From an uncultured Pseudorhodobacter sp. (lineage in GTDB: Bacteria > Pseudomonadota > Alphaproteobacteria > Rhodobacterales > Rhodobacteraceae), in assembly GCA_945952425.1 (NCBI GenBank), contig CAMFIX010000002.1, forward strand, positions 1-41,865: a stretch of DNA of 41,865 bases, written 5' to 3'. This document shows, one piece after another, positions 31,716-39,227 of the stretch. Position 1 is the first letter of the stretch. Every line of letters starts with the position of its first letter. The translations under genes and the position numbers were made by a program. Under the pieces are notes generated by a model. It ran no database searches. It was not told the DNA's origin and saw nothing but the letters and a program-made list of their open reading frames with translations.

Positions 31716-33329
31716 CTATTGCGCCACGCGATAGAGGTCTTTGGCATACCAGAATTGCATGGCGTCATGCTCGGCCAGCCCCTTGAGATCCGGTTTCACC
31801 ATATCGACCTTGGCATAGTGATAGATCGGGATGATCGGCATGTCTTTGGCCAGAATTTCCTCGGCCTTGGTGTAATTGGCCGAAGGATCGGCCATGCCTT
31901 TTGCGTCCTTCAGCAGCTTGTCATAGTCGGCGTTCGAATACTTGATATCGTTGTTGGTAGAATAGGTGGCCCAAAGGTCCAAGAAGGTCGAGGCCTCGTT
32001 ATAGTCGGCACACCAGGCATAGCGCGCCATTTCGAAATCTCCGGCGATCAACTTGTCGGTGTGGACCTTCCACTCGTAATTGTTTGGCGTCAGCTGCACG
32101 CCGAGGGTCTGTTTCCACATCTGCTGAACCGCGACCGCGATTTTCTTGTGCGCATCCGAGGTGTTGTAATTCAGCGTGATCTGCAGCGGATTGTCGGGGC
32201 CGTATCCAGCCTCGGCCAAAAGCTTGACCGCCTCGGCATTGCGGTCGGCCTGGCTTTCCTTGGCGTAGTCGATATCCGGCATGGTAAAGCCGTTGATCGA
32301 GGGAGGGGTCCAGGAATAAGCCTCGGTCTGGCCGCCCTGCAGGATATTGTCGACGATCACCTTGCGGTCGATGGCCAAAGACAGGGCGCGGCGCACGCGC
32401 GGGTCGTGCAACGCCGGGTTGCCCTTTCCTTCCGCGACATTCATCATGTAGGTATAGGCGCATGCATAAGGCGTCGAGCGCGCCTCGTTCGGGAGTTGGG
32501 CCTTCAGGGCCGGGTATTTGCCCGCCGGAACATCGGTGCGATCCAATTCTCCGGCCTGATAGCGCACCAGCGCCGCATCTTCGTCATTGATGACCAGTGC
32601 CGTCACCGGTGACATGATGACATTGGCCGCATCCCAATAGGTTGGGCTCTTTCCCTCGGTGTATTTCTCGCCGTCCACATATTCCTTCAGCACATAGGCG
32701 CCGTTGCCTACGATATTGCCCACCTTGGTCCAATCGGCCCCGAATTTCTTGATCACCGCGCGCGGGGCGGGGAAAAGAGAGGTATTGGTCAGCATCTTGG
32801 TGAAATAGGGAATCGGATTGTCCAGCGTCACTTCCAGCGTGTGATCGTCCAGCGCCTTCACCCCCAGCTGATCGGGTGGCAATTTGCCCGCCGTCACATC
32901 GGCCGCATTCTTGACCTGGGCCAGTTCCAGGAAATAGGCATATTCCGACGCGAGCTTCGGATCGGCCAGCCTTTGCCAGCCATAGACGTAATCGGCGGCG
33001 GTCACCGGCGTGCCGTCGGACCATTTTGCCTCGGGACGCAATTTGAACGTATAGGTCAATTTGTCGTCCGAGACGGTGTAAGACAGCGCCCCCGCCGGAA
33101 CCAGGTTGCCGTTGCCATCCTCGTTGTAAAGTCCCTCGAAAAGCCCGCGCGCGATGTCGCTGTCCTCGACCGAGGAAATCAGCTGCGGGTCCAGCGATTT
33201 CACGCTGTCGAGCATCCGGTAGGTATAGGCCTGGTTCGCGGCCAGCTCTTCGCCGGTTTTCGGGTTCTTTTCGGCCAGCGCAGGCAGGGCGCCGAGGGCG
33301 AGGATCGTGGTCAACAGCAGCGTTTTCAT
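31716..33329 (-). CDS. oppA: Periplasmic oligopeptide-binding protein OppA
   Basis: This 537-residue solute-binding protein (SBP_bac_5) has a signal peptide (KTLLLTTILALGALPALAEK). It follows the enterobacterial OppA plan: RMLDSVKSLDPQLISSVEDSDIARGLFEGLYNEDGNG near the N-terminus, LTYTFKLRPEAKWSDGTPVTAADYVYGWQRLADPK, and DPRVRRALSLAIDRKVIVDNI. A C-terminal AMQFWYAKDLYRVAQ closes it. It captures peptides, possibly cell-wall peptides, for OppBCDF. It is the first gene of the operon, with AGGGAGAAG before the ATG. Promoter elements upstream are not obvious. Confidence 0.94.
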   Translation of the reverse strand: MKTLLLTTILALGALPALAEKNPKTGEELAANQAYTYRMLDSVKSLDPQLISSVEDSDIARGLFEGLYNEDGNGNLVPAGALSYTVSDDKLTYTFKLRPEAKWSDGTPVTAADYVYGWQRLADPKLASEYAYFLELAQVKNAADVTAGKLPPDQLGVKALDDHTLEVTLDNPIPYFTKMLTNTSLFPAPRAVIKKFGADWTKVGNIVGNGAYVLKEYVDGEKYTEGKSPTYWDAANVIMSPVTALVINDEDAALVRYQAGELDRTDVPAGKYPALKAQLPNEARSTPYACAYTYMMNVAEGKGNPALHDPRVRRALSLAIDRKVIVDNILQGGQTEAYSWTPPSINGFTMPDIDYAKESQADRNAEAVKLLAEAGYGPDNPLQITLNYNTSDAHKKIAVAVQQMWKQTLGVQLTPNNYEWKVHTDKLIAGDFEMARYAWCADYNEASTFLDLWATYSTNNDIKYSNADYDKLLKDAKGMADPSANYTKAEEILAKDMPIIPIYHYAKVDMVKPDLKGLAEHDAMQFWYAKDLYRVAQ

Positions 33330-33430
33330 GGACTTCTCCCTGATGGCCCATGGTCTTGGGCCTTGGGGGCAAGCCTAGGCCGATGGGGCCCCAAGTCCAG
33401 TGCAATTTGCGGCTGTGACGCAGGGAAAGG

Positions 33431-34468
33431 TCAGGGCAGCGGGGTCCAGATCACGTCGTCGATGCGTGGCGCATGGGTCGCCAGCATCACCAGCCGGTCG
33501 AAGCCCAAGGCGATGCCCGAAGTCGGCGGAATCAGCGGCAAGGCGGCCAGCAGGTCTTCGTCCAGCGGATAGCGCTCGCCGTAGACGCGGGATTTCTCGT
33601 CCATTTCGGCCTCGAAGCGCTTGCGCTGTTCGACCGGGTCGGTCAGCTCGCCGAAACCGTTCGCCAGTTCCACCCCGCAGGCGTAAAGCTCGAACCGTTC
33701 CGCAAGCCGCGGGTCGCCGGGCAGCCGCCGCGCCAGCGCCGCTTCGGCGGCCGGATAGCGGTCAAGGATCGTGGGCCGACCGATCCCCAGATGCGGCTCG
33801 ACATGGGTGACGAGAAGGGCGGAGAGAAGGTCGCTCCAGGTGTCGTCGTCGGCCACGCGGAGGCCGCGCGCCCGGGCCTGGGCGGCCAGAGGCGCGGCCT
33901 CGGTCATGCCATCGGGGCGGATCGATTCCATCAGGTCGATGTCGGCATAGCGCGCCAGGGCCTCGACGACGCCCAGCCGCTCGGGCGGTTCGAACGGGTC
34001 GCAAGCCACGGATTCCCAACGGAATTCCCGCGTGCCGGCCAGGGTCGCGGCCATCTGCATCAGGGCCACGCAATCCTCCATCAGCTGGCTGTAGGGCGCC
34101 CCCGCGCGATACCATTCCAGCATGGTGAATTCCGGGTGATGTCGCGGCCCGCGCTCGCGGTTGCGCCAGACATGGGTCAGGGCGAAGATGCGCTCCTCCC
34201 CGGCCGCCAGCAGCTTTTTCATCGCGAATTCGGGCGAGGTATGCAGGTAAAGCTGCTGGGCCGCGCCGTCGTTGCCGATGGCGGTGGTCGCAAAGGCATG
34301 CAGATGCGCCTCGTTGCCCGGCGAGGCGGCCAGAGCGGTCGGGTCGATCTCCAGGAAGTCCTGCGCCGCGAACCAAAGTCGCAGCTGCGTCGCCAGCCGC
34401 GCGCGCAGCAGCAGGGCCGGACGGCGGTCGGCATGGCGTTCGGGGGTCCACCAGGGGGCGCGGGTCAT
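33431..34468 (-). CDS. epmA: EF-P lysine aminoacylase EpmA (GenX/PoxA)
   Basis: This 345-residue class II lysyl-tRNA-synthetase paralogue lacks the anticodon-binding domain and transfers beta-lysine to elongation factor P. Class II motif 2 is visible as FALTHVWRNRERGPRHHPEFTMLEWYRAG, and motif 3 as GIALGFDRLVMLATHAPRIDDVIWTPLP. ELANGFGELTDPVEQRKRFE is the typical lysine-site block. ATG 34468 (MTRAPWWTPE) is chosen; the frame extends upstream without similarity and the ribosome-binding site is weak. It diverges from efp, its known substrate gene, 97 nt away. EpmB, which supplies beta-lysine, is not in the window. Confidence 0.92.
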   Translation of the reverse strand: MTRAPWWTPERHADRRPALLLRARLATQLRLWFAAQDFLEIDPTALAASPGNEAHLHAFATTAIGNDGAAQQLYLHTSPEFAMKKLLAAGEERIFALTHVWRNRERGPRHHPEFTMLEWYRAGAPYSQLMEDCVALMQMAATLAGTREFRWESVACDPFEPPERLGVVEALARYADIDLMESIRPDGMTEAAPLAAQARARGLRVADDDTWSDLLSALLVTHVEPHLGIGRPTILDRYPAAEAALARRLPGDPRLAERFELYACGVELANGFGELTDPVEQRKRFEAEMDEKSRVYGERYPLDEDLLAALPLIPPTSGIALGFDRLVMLATHAPRIDDVIWTPLP

Positions 34469-34565
34469 ATTCTTTCTCTGGCGATTCCTGCAAAAGCAGG
34501 CTAAAGGGCGGCTCGGTACGCCTCCGCATAGCCTTGGGGGCCTGTGGACACAAGGAATCCCCGAC

Positions 34566-35129
34566 GTGAAAGTCATCGCTTCGTCGCTCCGCAAGGGCAA
34601 TATCGTGGAACTGGACGGCAAGCTTTATGTCGTTCTGAAGTCCGAGAATTTCCACCCCGGCAAGGGGACGCCGACGACTTCGGTCGACATGCGCCGGATT
34701 TCGGATGGCGTGAAGGTGGCCGAGCGCTGGCGGACGACGGAAATGGTCGAGAAGGCCACGGTGGACGAGCGGCAATACGATTACCTGTATGAGGACGGCG
34801 AGGGCTTCCACTTCATGGAGCCGGTCAGCTACGATCAGGTGACGGTTTCGGCCGAGATCGTGGGCGAGGGCTCGGTCTTCCTGCAGGAAGGCGTGAAGGT
34901 CTATATCCAGACTTTCGAGGACAAGCCGATCTCGATCGAACTGCCGCAGAAGGCGACGGTGGAAATCGCCGAGACCGAGCCGGTGGTGAAGGGGCAGACG
35001 GCCTCGTCGTCGTACAAGCCCGCGATCCTGACGAATGGGCTGCGCGTCCTGGTGCCGCCGCATATCGAAGCGGGGACCAAGATCATCATCAACACCGAAG
35101 ACCTGAGCTATCAGGAACGGGTGAAGTAA
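34566..35129 (+). CDS. efp: Elongation factor P
   Basis: This 187-residue translation factor rescues ribosomes stalled at polyproline stretches. The acceptor loop HPGKGTP carries Lys33, the residue modified by EpmA. KVIASSLRKGNIVELDGKLY opens the KOW-like domain, and the C-terminal YQERVK and PPHIEAGTKIIINTEDLSY match the OB-fold ends. The start is GTG 34566 with AAGGA 8 nt upstream. A strong terminator follows. The adjacent epmA supports modified EF-P in this organism; the PVYQP repeats at 4187-4261 are one possible client. Confidence 0.96.
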   Translation: MKVIASSLRKGNIVELDGKLYVVLKSENFHPGKGTPTTSVDMRRISDGVKVAERWRTTEMVEKATVDERQYDYLYEDGEGFHFMEPVSYDQVTVSAEIVGEGSVFLQEGVKVYIQTFEDKPISIELPQKATVEIAETEPVVKGQTASSSYKPAILTNGLRVLVPPHIEAGTKIIINTEDLSYQERVK

Positions 35130-35150
35130 GCTTGCCTTTTCAAGGCCTTG

Positions 35151-35187
35151 ACCGCGCGTCCCAACAGGGGCGCGCGGTTTCGTTTTG
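35151..35187 (+). terminator. Terminator of efp
   Basis: ACCGCGCG (from 35151) pairs with CGCGCGGT (ending at 35178) and is followed by TTTCGTTTT, about 20 nt after the efp stop codon. Confidence 0.8.
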
Positions 35188-35189
35188 CC

Positions 35190-35293
35190 CCGCGGCAGCA
35201 ACGGGCGGCGCGGGCTCGATGCCTGCGTCGGCCGTTCTTTTGGGCGTAGGTTTGCGCCGGGCATCGAGCCCGTCTCAAACCTTGCTGCCGCGG
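35190..35293. repeat. Intergenic repeat, family 2, copy A (large nested palindrome)
   Basis: Outer arms CCGCGGCAGCAA (35190-35201) and TTGCTGCCGCGG (35282-35293) and inner arms CGGGCTCGATGC (35211-35222) and GCATCGAGCCCG (35261-35272) are perfect 12-bp inverted repeats. They make a nested structure about 104 bp wide between efp and rsmD. The left arm is nearly identical, in reverse orientation, to 39106-39138. Confidence 0.8.
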
Positions 35294-35294
35294 G

Positions 35295-35855
35295 TCAGGT
35301 GGGATCGCGGGAGAGAAGCGTCACCCAGGTGTCGCCATAGCGGCGCTGGTCAAGCAGGGTGAAGCCCGGCGGCGGCTCTTGCGGGCTGGCCTCTTCCCAC
35401 ATCGCCACGGCCTCCGGCGCCAGCCAGCCCTGTGCAAGGGCCGAGGCCAATGCCCTTTCTCCCAGGCCCTTGCCATAGGGCGGGTCAAGGAAGACCAGGT
35501 CGAAGGCCACTTCCGCCTTGGGCAAAGCGCAGGCGTCGGCCTTGAGGTGGCGTGCTGCAACCCCTTGCATCTTCGCGACATTCGCCGCGATCAGCCGTGC
35601 GGCGACCTTGCCGTCGTCGATCAGCACGGCCTCCAAAGCCCCGCGCGACAAAGCCTCCAGCCCCAGGGCGCCGGTCCCCGCGAACAGGTCCAGCACCCGC
35701 GCGCCGCGGCAGAGGTCGCCGTGCTTGCCATTGGTCAAAAGGTTGAAGACCGCCTCGCGCACGCGGTCGGAGGTCGGGCGGAGATGCGCCTTGGGGTCGC
35801 CCTCGCCGACCTCGGCCAGCTTCAAACCCCGCCACCTGCCGCCGATGATCCTCAC
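35295..35855 (-). CDS. rsmD: 16S rRNA (guanine-966 N2)-methyltransferase RsmD
   Basis: This 186-residue SAM-dependent methyltransferase modifies G966 of 16S rRNA. MRIIGGRWRGLKL and RPTSDRVREAVFNLL open the protein, the SAM motif is VLDLFAGTGALGLEALSRGA (54-73), and the catalytic DPPY lies at residues 124-127. The GTG start overlaps the stop codon of the upstream flavoprotein gene by 4 nt. The family 2 palindrome abuts its stop codon. Confidence 0.94.
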   Translation of the reverse strand: MRIIGGRWRGLKLAEVGEGDPKAHLRPTSDRVREAVFNLLTNGKHGDLCRGARVLDLFAGTGALGLEALSRGALEAVLIDDGKVAARLIAANVAKMQGVAARHLKADACALPKAEVAFDLVFLDPPYGKGLGERALASALAQGWLAPEAVAMWEEASPQEPPPGFTLLDQRRYGDTWVTLLSRDPT

Positions 35856-37069
35856 TTCAAGAGCGACTTCATCTCGACCGTGACATCGGTGAGCTTGGCC
35901 TCGTCCGGCGTCCGACCGGCCTCGATCAGGCGCTTGCCGACCATATAGGCCCGGCTGTCGTTCATCGCATCCACGGCGATCAGCCGGTTGCCCTTGAAAT
36001 ACCAGAAGCTGACGGCATCGCCCACCGGGCCGCGCGTCAAGACCCGGTCATAGCCGAGGTTCAGCCCGGCGATCTGCAGCTTGCAATCGTATTGATCCGA
36101 CCAGAACCACGGCGCCGGCACGTAATCCTTGCCCGCGCCCAGGATGTTCTCGGCCACCAGCTCGGCCTGGTCGATGGCATTGCCGACCGATTCGATCCGC
36201 ATCTGCGCGCCGTTCAGCGGGAAGGAGGCGCAGTCGCCCGCCGCCCAGACATGGGGCGCCGAGGTGCGGCCCTGCAGGTCGGTCTTGATGCCGTTTTCCA
36301 GCACGATCCCGGCCGCTTCGGCCTCCGCCCCGTTCGGCACGATGCCGACGCCGACGATCACGAAATCGGCCGCCAGCTCGCGGCCGTCCTTCAGGCGGAC
36401 GCCGGTCACCCGCGTCTCGCCCAAAAGCCGGTCCAGCCCGGTTTCCTCCAGGATCACCGCGCCCTTGTCGCGGTGCAGCGCACCGAAATAGGCGGAGGTC
36501 TCGGGCGCCGCCACCCGCTGCAGGATGCGCGGCGCCATTTCCAGCACGGTGACCTCCAGCCCCAGCTTGCGCCCCACCGCCGCGGCCTCCAGCCCGATAT
36601 AGCCGCCGCCGACGATGACCAGCCGCCGCCCCGCGACGAATTCGCCCTTCATCGCATCGACATCGGCGAGCGTGCGGACGGTATAGACGCCCTGAAGCTC
36701 GCCCCCCACCGCCGCAGGCAGCCGCCGCGGGGTCGAGCCGGTGGTCAGGATCAGCTCGTCGTAAGCGATGACCTCCACCCCGTTGTCGTCCTGCACCGTC
36801 ACTTGCCTGGCGCCGGTGTCGATCGCATTGACCGTCGCGCCAAGCCGCAGCGTGATCTTCGCCTCGGCCCAGAATTCGGGCGAGCGGAGCCAAAGCCGTT
36901 CTTCCTCCATCTCGCCCAGCAGATAGGCCTTGGACAGCGGCGGACGCTGATAGGGCGGCGCGGGTTCGGCGCCGATCATGGTGATCTCGCCCTCGAAGCC
37001 CAGGGCGCGCAGTTTCGCCGCCGCCGCCGCCCCGGCCTGTCCTGCCCCCACGATCACCACATGCGCCAT
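35852..37069 (-). CDS. Ferredoxin/rubredoxin reductase-like FAD flavoprotein
   Basis: This 405-residue pyridine-nucleotide disulfide-type oxidoreductase passes electrons from NAD(P)H to a ferredoxin or similar partner. The FAD-binding GAGQAG is at residues 8-13, with the diagnostic PPYQRPPLSKAYL at 38-50. The NAD(P)H-binding VGGGYIGLEAA is at 153-163, and the second FAD motif VWAAGDCASFP is present. The C-terminus has WFWSDQYDCKLQIAGL, typical of ferredoxin reductases of dioxygenase or P450 systems. ATG 37069 is chosen by family N-terminus; the frame extends to 37243. No ferredoxin, oxygenase or P450 gene is adjacent, so the partner is unknown. It overlaps rsmD by 4 nt. Confidence 0.88.
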   Translation of the reverse strand: MAHVVIVGAGQAGAAAAAKLRALGFEGEITMIGAEPAPPYQRPPLSKAYLLGEMEEERLWLRSPEFWAEAKITLRLGATVNAIDTGARQVTVQDDNGVEVIAYDELILTTGSTPRRLPAAVGGELQGVYTVRTLADVDAMKGEFVAGRRLVIVGGGYIGLEAAAVGRKLGLEVTVLEMAPRILQRVAAPETSAYFGALHRDKGAVILEETGLDRLLGETRVTGVRLKDGRELAADFVIVGVGIVPNGAEAEAAGIVLENGIKTDLQGRTSAPHVWAAGDCASFPLNGAQMRIESVGNAIDQAELVAENILGAGKDYVPAPWFWSDQYDCKLQIAGLNLGYDRVLTRGPVGDAVSFWYFKGNRLIAVDAMNDSRAYMVGKRLIEAGRTPDEAKLTDVTVEMKSLLK

Positions 37070-37148
37070 GCTTTCCCCCACTGGTCCTCTTTGCGGACCG
37101 ACCCTATATCTGGGCGCAACGGAAACGCAAACCGCGCGAGGATATGAG

Positions 37149-37637
37149 ATGACGATTTCTGAAGGCCAAAGCCTGCCCGAAGCGACCCTGATGGTGAAGA
37201 CGGCGGAGGGGATCGCAGATGTCTCGGTCACCGAGCGCAGCAAGGGCCGCTCGGTCGTGATCTTCGGCCTGCCGGGCGCCTATACCGGCACCTGCTCGAA
37301 CGCCCATGTGCCCTCGTTCATCCGCACCTTCGACAAGTTCAAGGCCAAGGGCGTGGACGAGATCATCTGCGTGTCGGTCAACGATGTCTTCGTGATGGAT
37401 GCCTGGGGCAAGCAGACCGGGGCGACGGCGGCCGGGATCACCATGGCGGCGGACCCGGATGCCTCTTTCACCAAGGCGCTGGGGCTGGATTTCGCCGCCG
37501 GTTTCGTGCGCGGCGCCCCGCGGTCGAAGCGCTATGCGCTGCATGCGGTGGACGGGGTGGTGAAGGTCTTGAACGTCGAAGAGAGCCCCGGCGCCTGCGA
37601 TATTTCGGCCGGCGAAGGGCTGTTGCAGCAGCTGTAA
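37149..37637 (+). CDS. Peroxiredoxin, Prx5 type
   Basis: This 162-residue thiol peroxidase reduces hydrogen peroxide and organic peroxides. The peroxidatic Cys49 sits in FGLPGAYTGTCS, the Prx5-type active-site motif, and Arg residues near 110-130 match the family. Cys74 (IICVSVNDVFVMDAW) and a third Cys near the C-terminus (SPGACDIS) are candidate resolving or glutathionylated residues. ATG 37149 has GAGG upstream. It diverges from the flavoprotein gene across 79 nt, is monocistronic, and is followed by a very strong terminator. Confidence 0.93.
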   Translation: MTISEGQSLPEATLMVKTAEGIADVSVTERSKGRSVVIFGLPGAYTGTCSNAHVPSFIRTFDKFKAKGVDEIICVSVNDVFVMDAWGKQTGATAAGITMAADPDASFTKALGLDFAAGFVRGAPRSKRYALHAVDGVVKVLNVEESPGACDISAGEGLLQQL

Positions 37638-37645
37638 GTCCAATC

Positions 37646-37688
37646 CCGCGGCCCCGCGACCAAAAGGCGCGGGGCCGCGGATGTTTTT
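37646..37688 (+). terminator. Strong terminator after the peroxiredoxin gene
   Basis: A perfect 13-bp stem CCGCGGCCCCGCG/CGCGGGGCCGCGG (37646-37658 with 37668-37680) with a 9-nt loop is followed by ATGTTTTTG. Confidence 0.88.
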
Positions 37689-37767
37689 GAATCTTCCCCT
37701 GACGGCATTTCATGCGACATAGTCTTGCGCCATCCGCCGCCAGAGCGGGGCGAAGGGGGAGAAAGAG

Positions 37768-39093
37768 ATGACGCGCAAGGCGCTGCGGATCACCGCGGAG
37801 GAGGCGGCTGCCCTGGTGCAGCCCGGGATGTGGCTGGATTACGGGGTCATCCTCGGCCAGCCGGATGCGTTCGACACGGCGCTGGCGGCGCGCATCCGGG
37901 CCGGAGACGTCAGCCGGGTCAAGATCCGCTCCTGCATCTCGGCCCGGGCGCGGGCGGTGCTGGAGGCCGATCCGGACGGGCGCCATGTCATGTGGCACTC
38001 CACCCATTTCGGCGGCTATGACCGGCGGAAGTCGGACCAGGGCATCGCGCATTACCTGCCCGTCAACCTGGGCGAAGTGCCGGACTATTACCGCCGCTTC
38101 ATCGACCCGGTGGACATCGCCGTGCTGAAAGTCGCGCCGATGGAGGACGGCGGCTGGTTCAATTTCGGGCCCTCGACCCTTTGGCTGCAGGCCTTGACGG
38201 AACGGGCCAAGGTCGTGGTGGTCGAGGAATGCGCCGCCATGCCGCGCGTGCGGGGCCCGGGCACGGCGATCCATGCGAGCCAGGTGGATTTCGTCATTCC
38301 CGGCGACGGCCAACCCCTGCCGGAGCTGCCTAAGGCGCCGGTCTCCGAGGTGGACCGCGCCGTGGCCCGGCTGATCGCCGCCGAGATCGAGGACGGCGCC
38401 TGTCTGCAGATCGGCATCGGGGGGATGCCGAATGCGGTCTGCTCGCTGCTCGCGGAAAGCGGCATCCATGACCTGGGCATCCATACCGAGATGCTGACCG
38501 ATGGGATCGTGGACCTGTATCGCGCGGGCAAGATCACCGGGGCGCGCAAGCAGATGGATGTGGGCAAGATGGTCGCCACTTTCGCCCTGGGCTCGCAATA
38601 TCTGTATGATTTCCTGGACGACAATCCGGAGGTGGAGTTCCACCCCGTCGATCACACCAACCTGCCGCATTCGATCATGAGGAACGACAATGTCGCCTCG
38701 ATCAACAACACGACGCAGATCGACCTGCAGGGCCAGGCGGCCTCGGAATCGGATGGGTTCCGGCATATCTCGGGCACCGGCGGGCAGCTGCAATTCGTGC
38801 GCGGGGCCTATGCGTCCAAGGGGGGCAAGAGCTTCATCTGCCTGGCCTCGACCTATGAGAAGAAGGGCGAGAGGCGCAGTCGTATCGTGCCGGCGCTGAC
38901 GCGGGGCAATGTGGTGACCACGCCGCGGACGGATGCGATGTATGTGGTGACGGAATACGGCATGGTCTGCCTGAAGGGCCGCACGGTGCCAGAGCGGGCG
39001 AAATTGTTGATCGGCATCGCCCATCCCGATTTCCGCGAAGAGCTGGAACGCGAGGCCCATGCGGCGGGGCTGATCCCCAAGGCCTATTGGTGA
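37768..39093 (+). CDS. Acetyl-CoA hydrolase/transferase-family CoA-transferase
   Basis: This 441-residue protein belongs to the acetyl-CoA hydrolase/transferase family, which includes 4-hydroxybutyrate CoA-transferase and butyrate:acetate CoA-transferase. The catalytic Glu241 sits in LGIHTEMLTDGIVDLY, the family motif. Other landmarks are QIGIGGMPNAV (214-224), the central SQYLYDFLDDNP, and the C-terminal MYVVTEYGMVCLKGRTVPERAKLLIGIAHPDFRE. A GGGGGAGAAAGAG stretch precedes the ATG. The exact acids cannot be fixed; 4-hydroxybutyrate is plausible given the family, and the succinate-semialdehyde dehydrogenase gene is on the same chromosome but 30 kb away. A family 2 repeat follows the stop codon. 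Confidence 0.85.
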   Translation: MTRKALRITAEEAAALVQPGMWLDYGVILGQPDAFDTALAARIRAGDVSRVKIRSCISARARAVLEADPDGRHVMWHSTHFGGYDRRKSDQGIAHYLPVNLGEVPDYYRRFIDPVDIAVLKVAPMEDGGWFNFGPSTLWLQALTERAKVVVVEECAAMPRVRGPGTAIHASQVDFVIPGDGQPLPELPKAPVSEVDRAVARLIAAEIEDGACLQIGIGGMPNAVCSLLAESGIHDLGIHTEMLTDGIVDLYRAGKITGARKQMDVGKMVATFALGSQYLYDFLDDNPEVEFHPVDHTNLPHSIMRNDNVASINNTTQIDLQGQAASESDGFRHISGTGGQLQFVRGAYASKGGKSFICLASTYEKKGERRSRIVPALTRGNVVTTPRTDAMYVVTEYGMVCLKGRTVPERAKLLIGIAHPDFREELEREAHAAGLIPKAYW

Positions 39094-39105
39094 AACGGCC
39101 GGGCC

Positions 39106-39138
39106 GGGCATCGAGCCCGCCCCGCCCGTTGCTGCCGC
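39106..39138. repeat. Intergenic repeat, family 2, copy B
   Basis: GGGCATCGAGCCCG (from 39106) through TTGCTGCCGC (to 39138). The reverse complement agrees with 35192-35224 at about 31 of 33 positions. It lies between the CoA-transferase stop and the amtB terminator. Confidence 0.75.
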
Positions 39139-39144
39139 TTCCCT

Positions 39145-39186
39145 CATAAAAAACGGCCCGCGCGGGAGGAGGTGCGCGGGCCGTTC
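39145..39186 (-). terminator. Terminator of glnK-amtB
   Basis: On the minus strand ACGGCCCGCGC (39184-39174) pairs with GCGCGGGCCGT (39163-39153), followed by TTTTTTA. It lies about 45 nt past the amtB stop codon. Confidence 0.85.
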
Positions 39187-39227
39187 GAGGTTCCGGGGCG
39201 CGGGAGGATGCGCCCCGGCCGTAAGGT

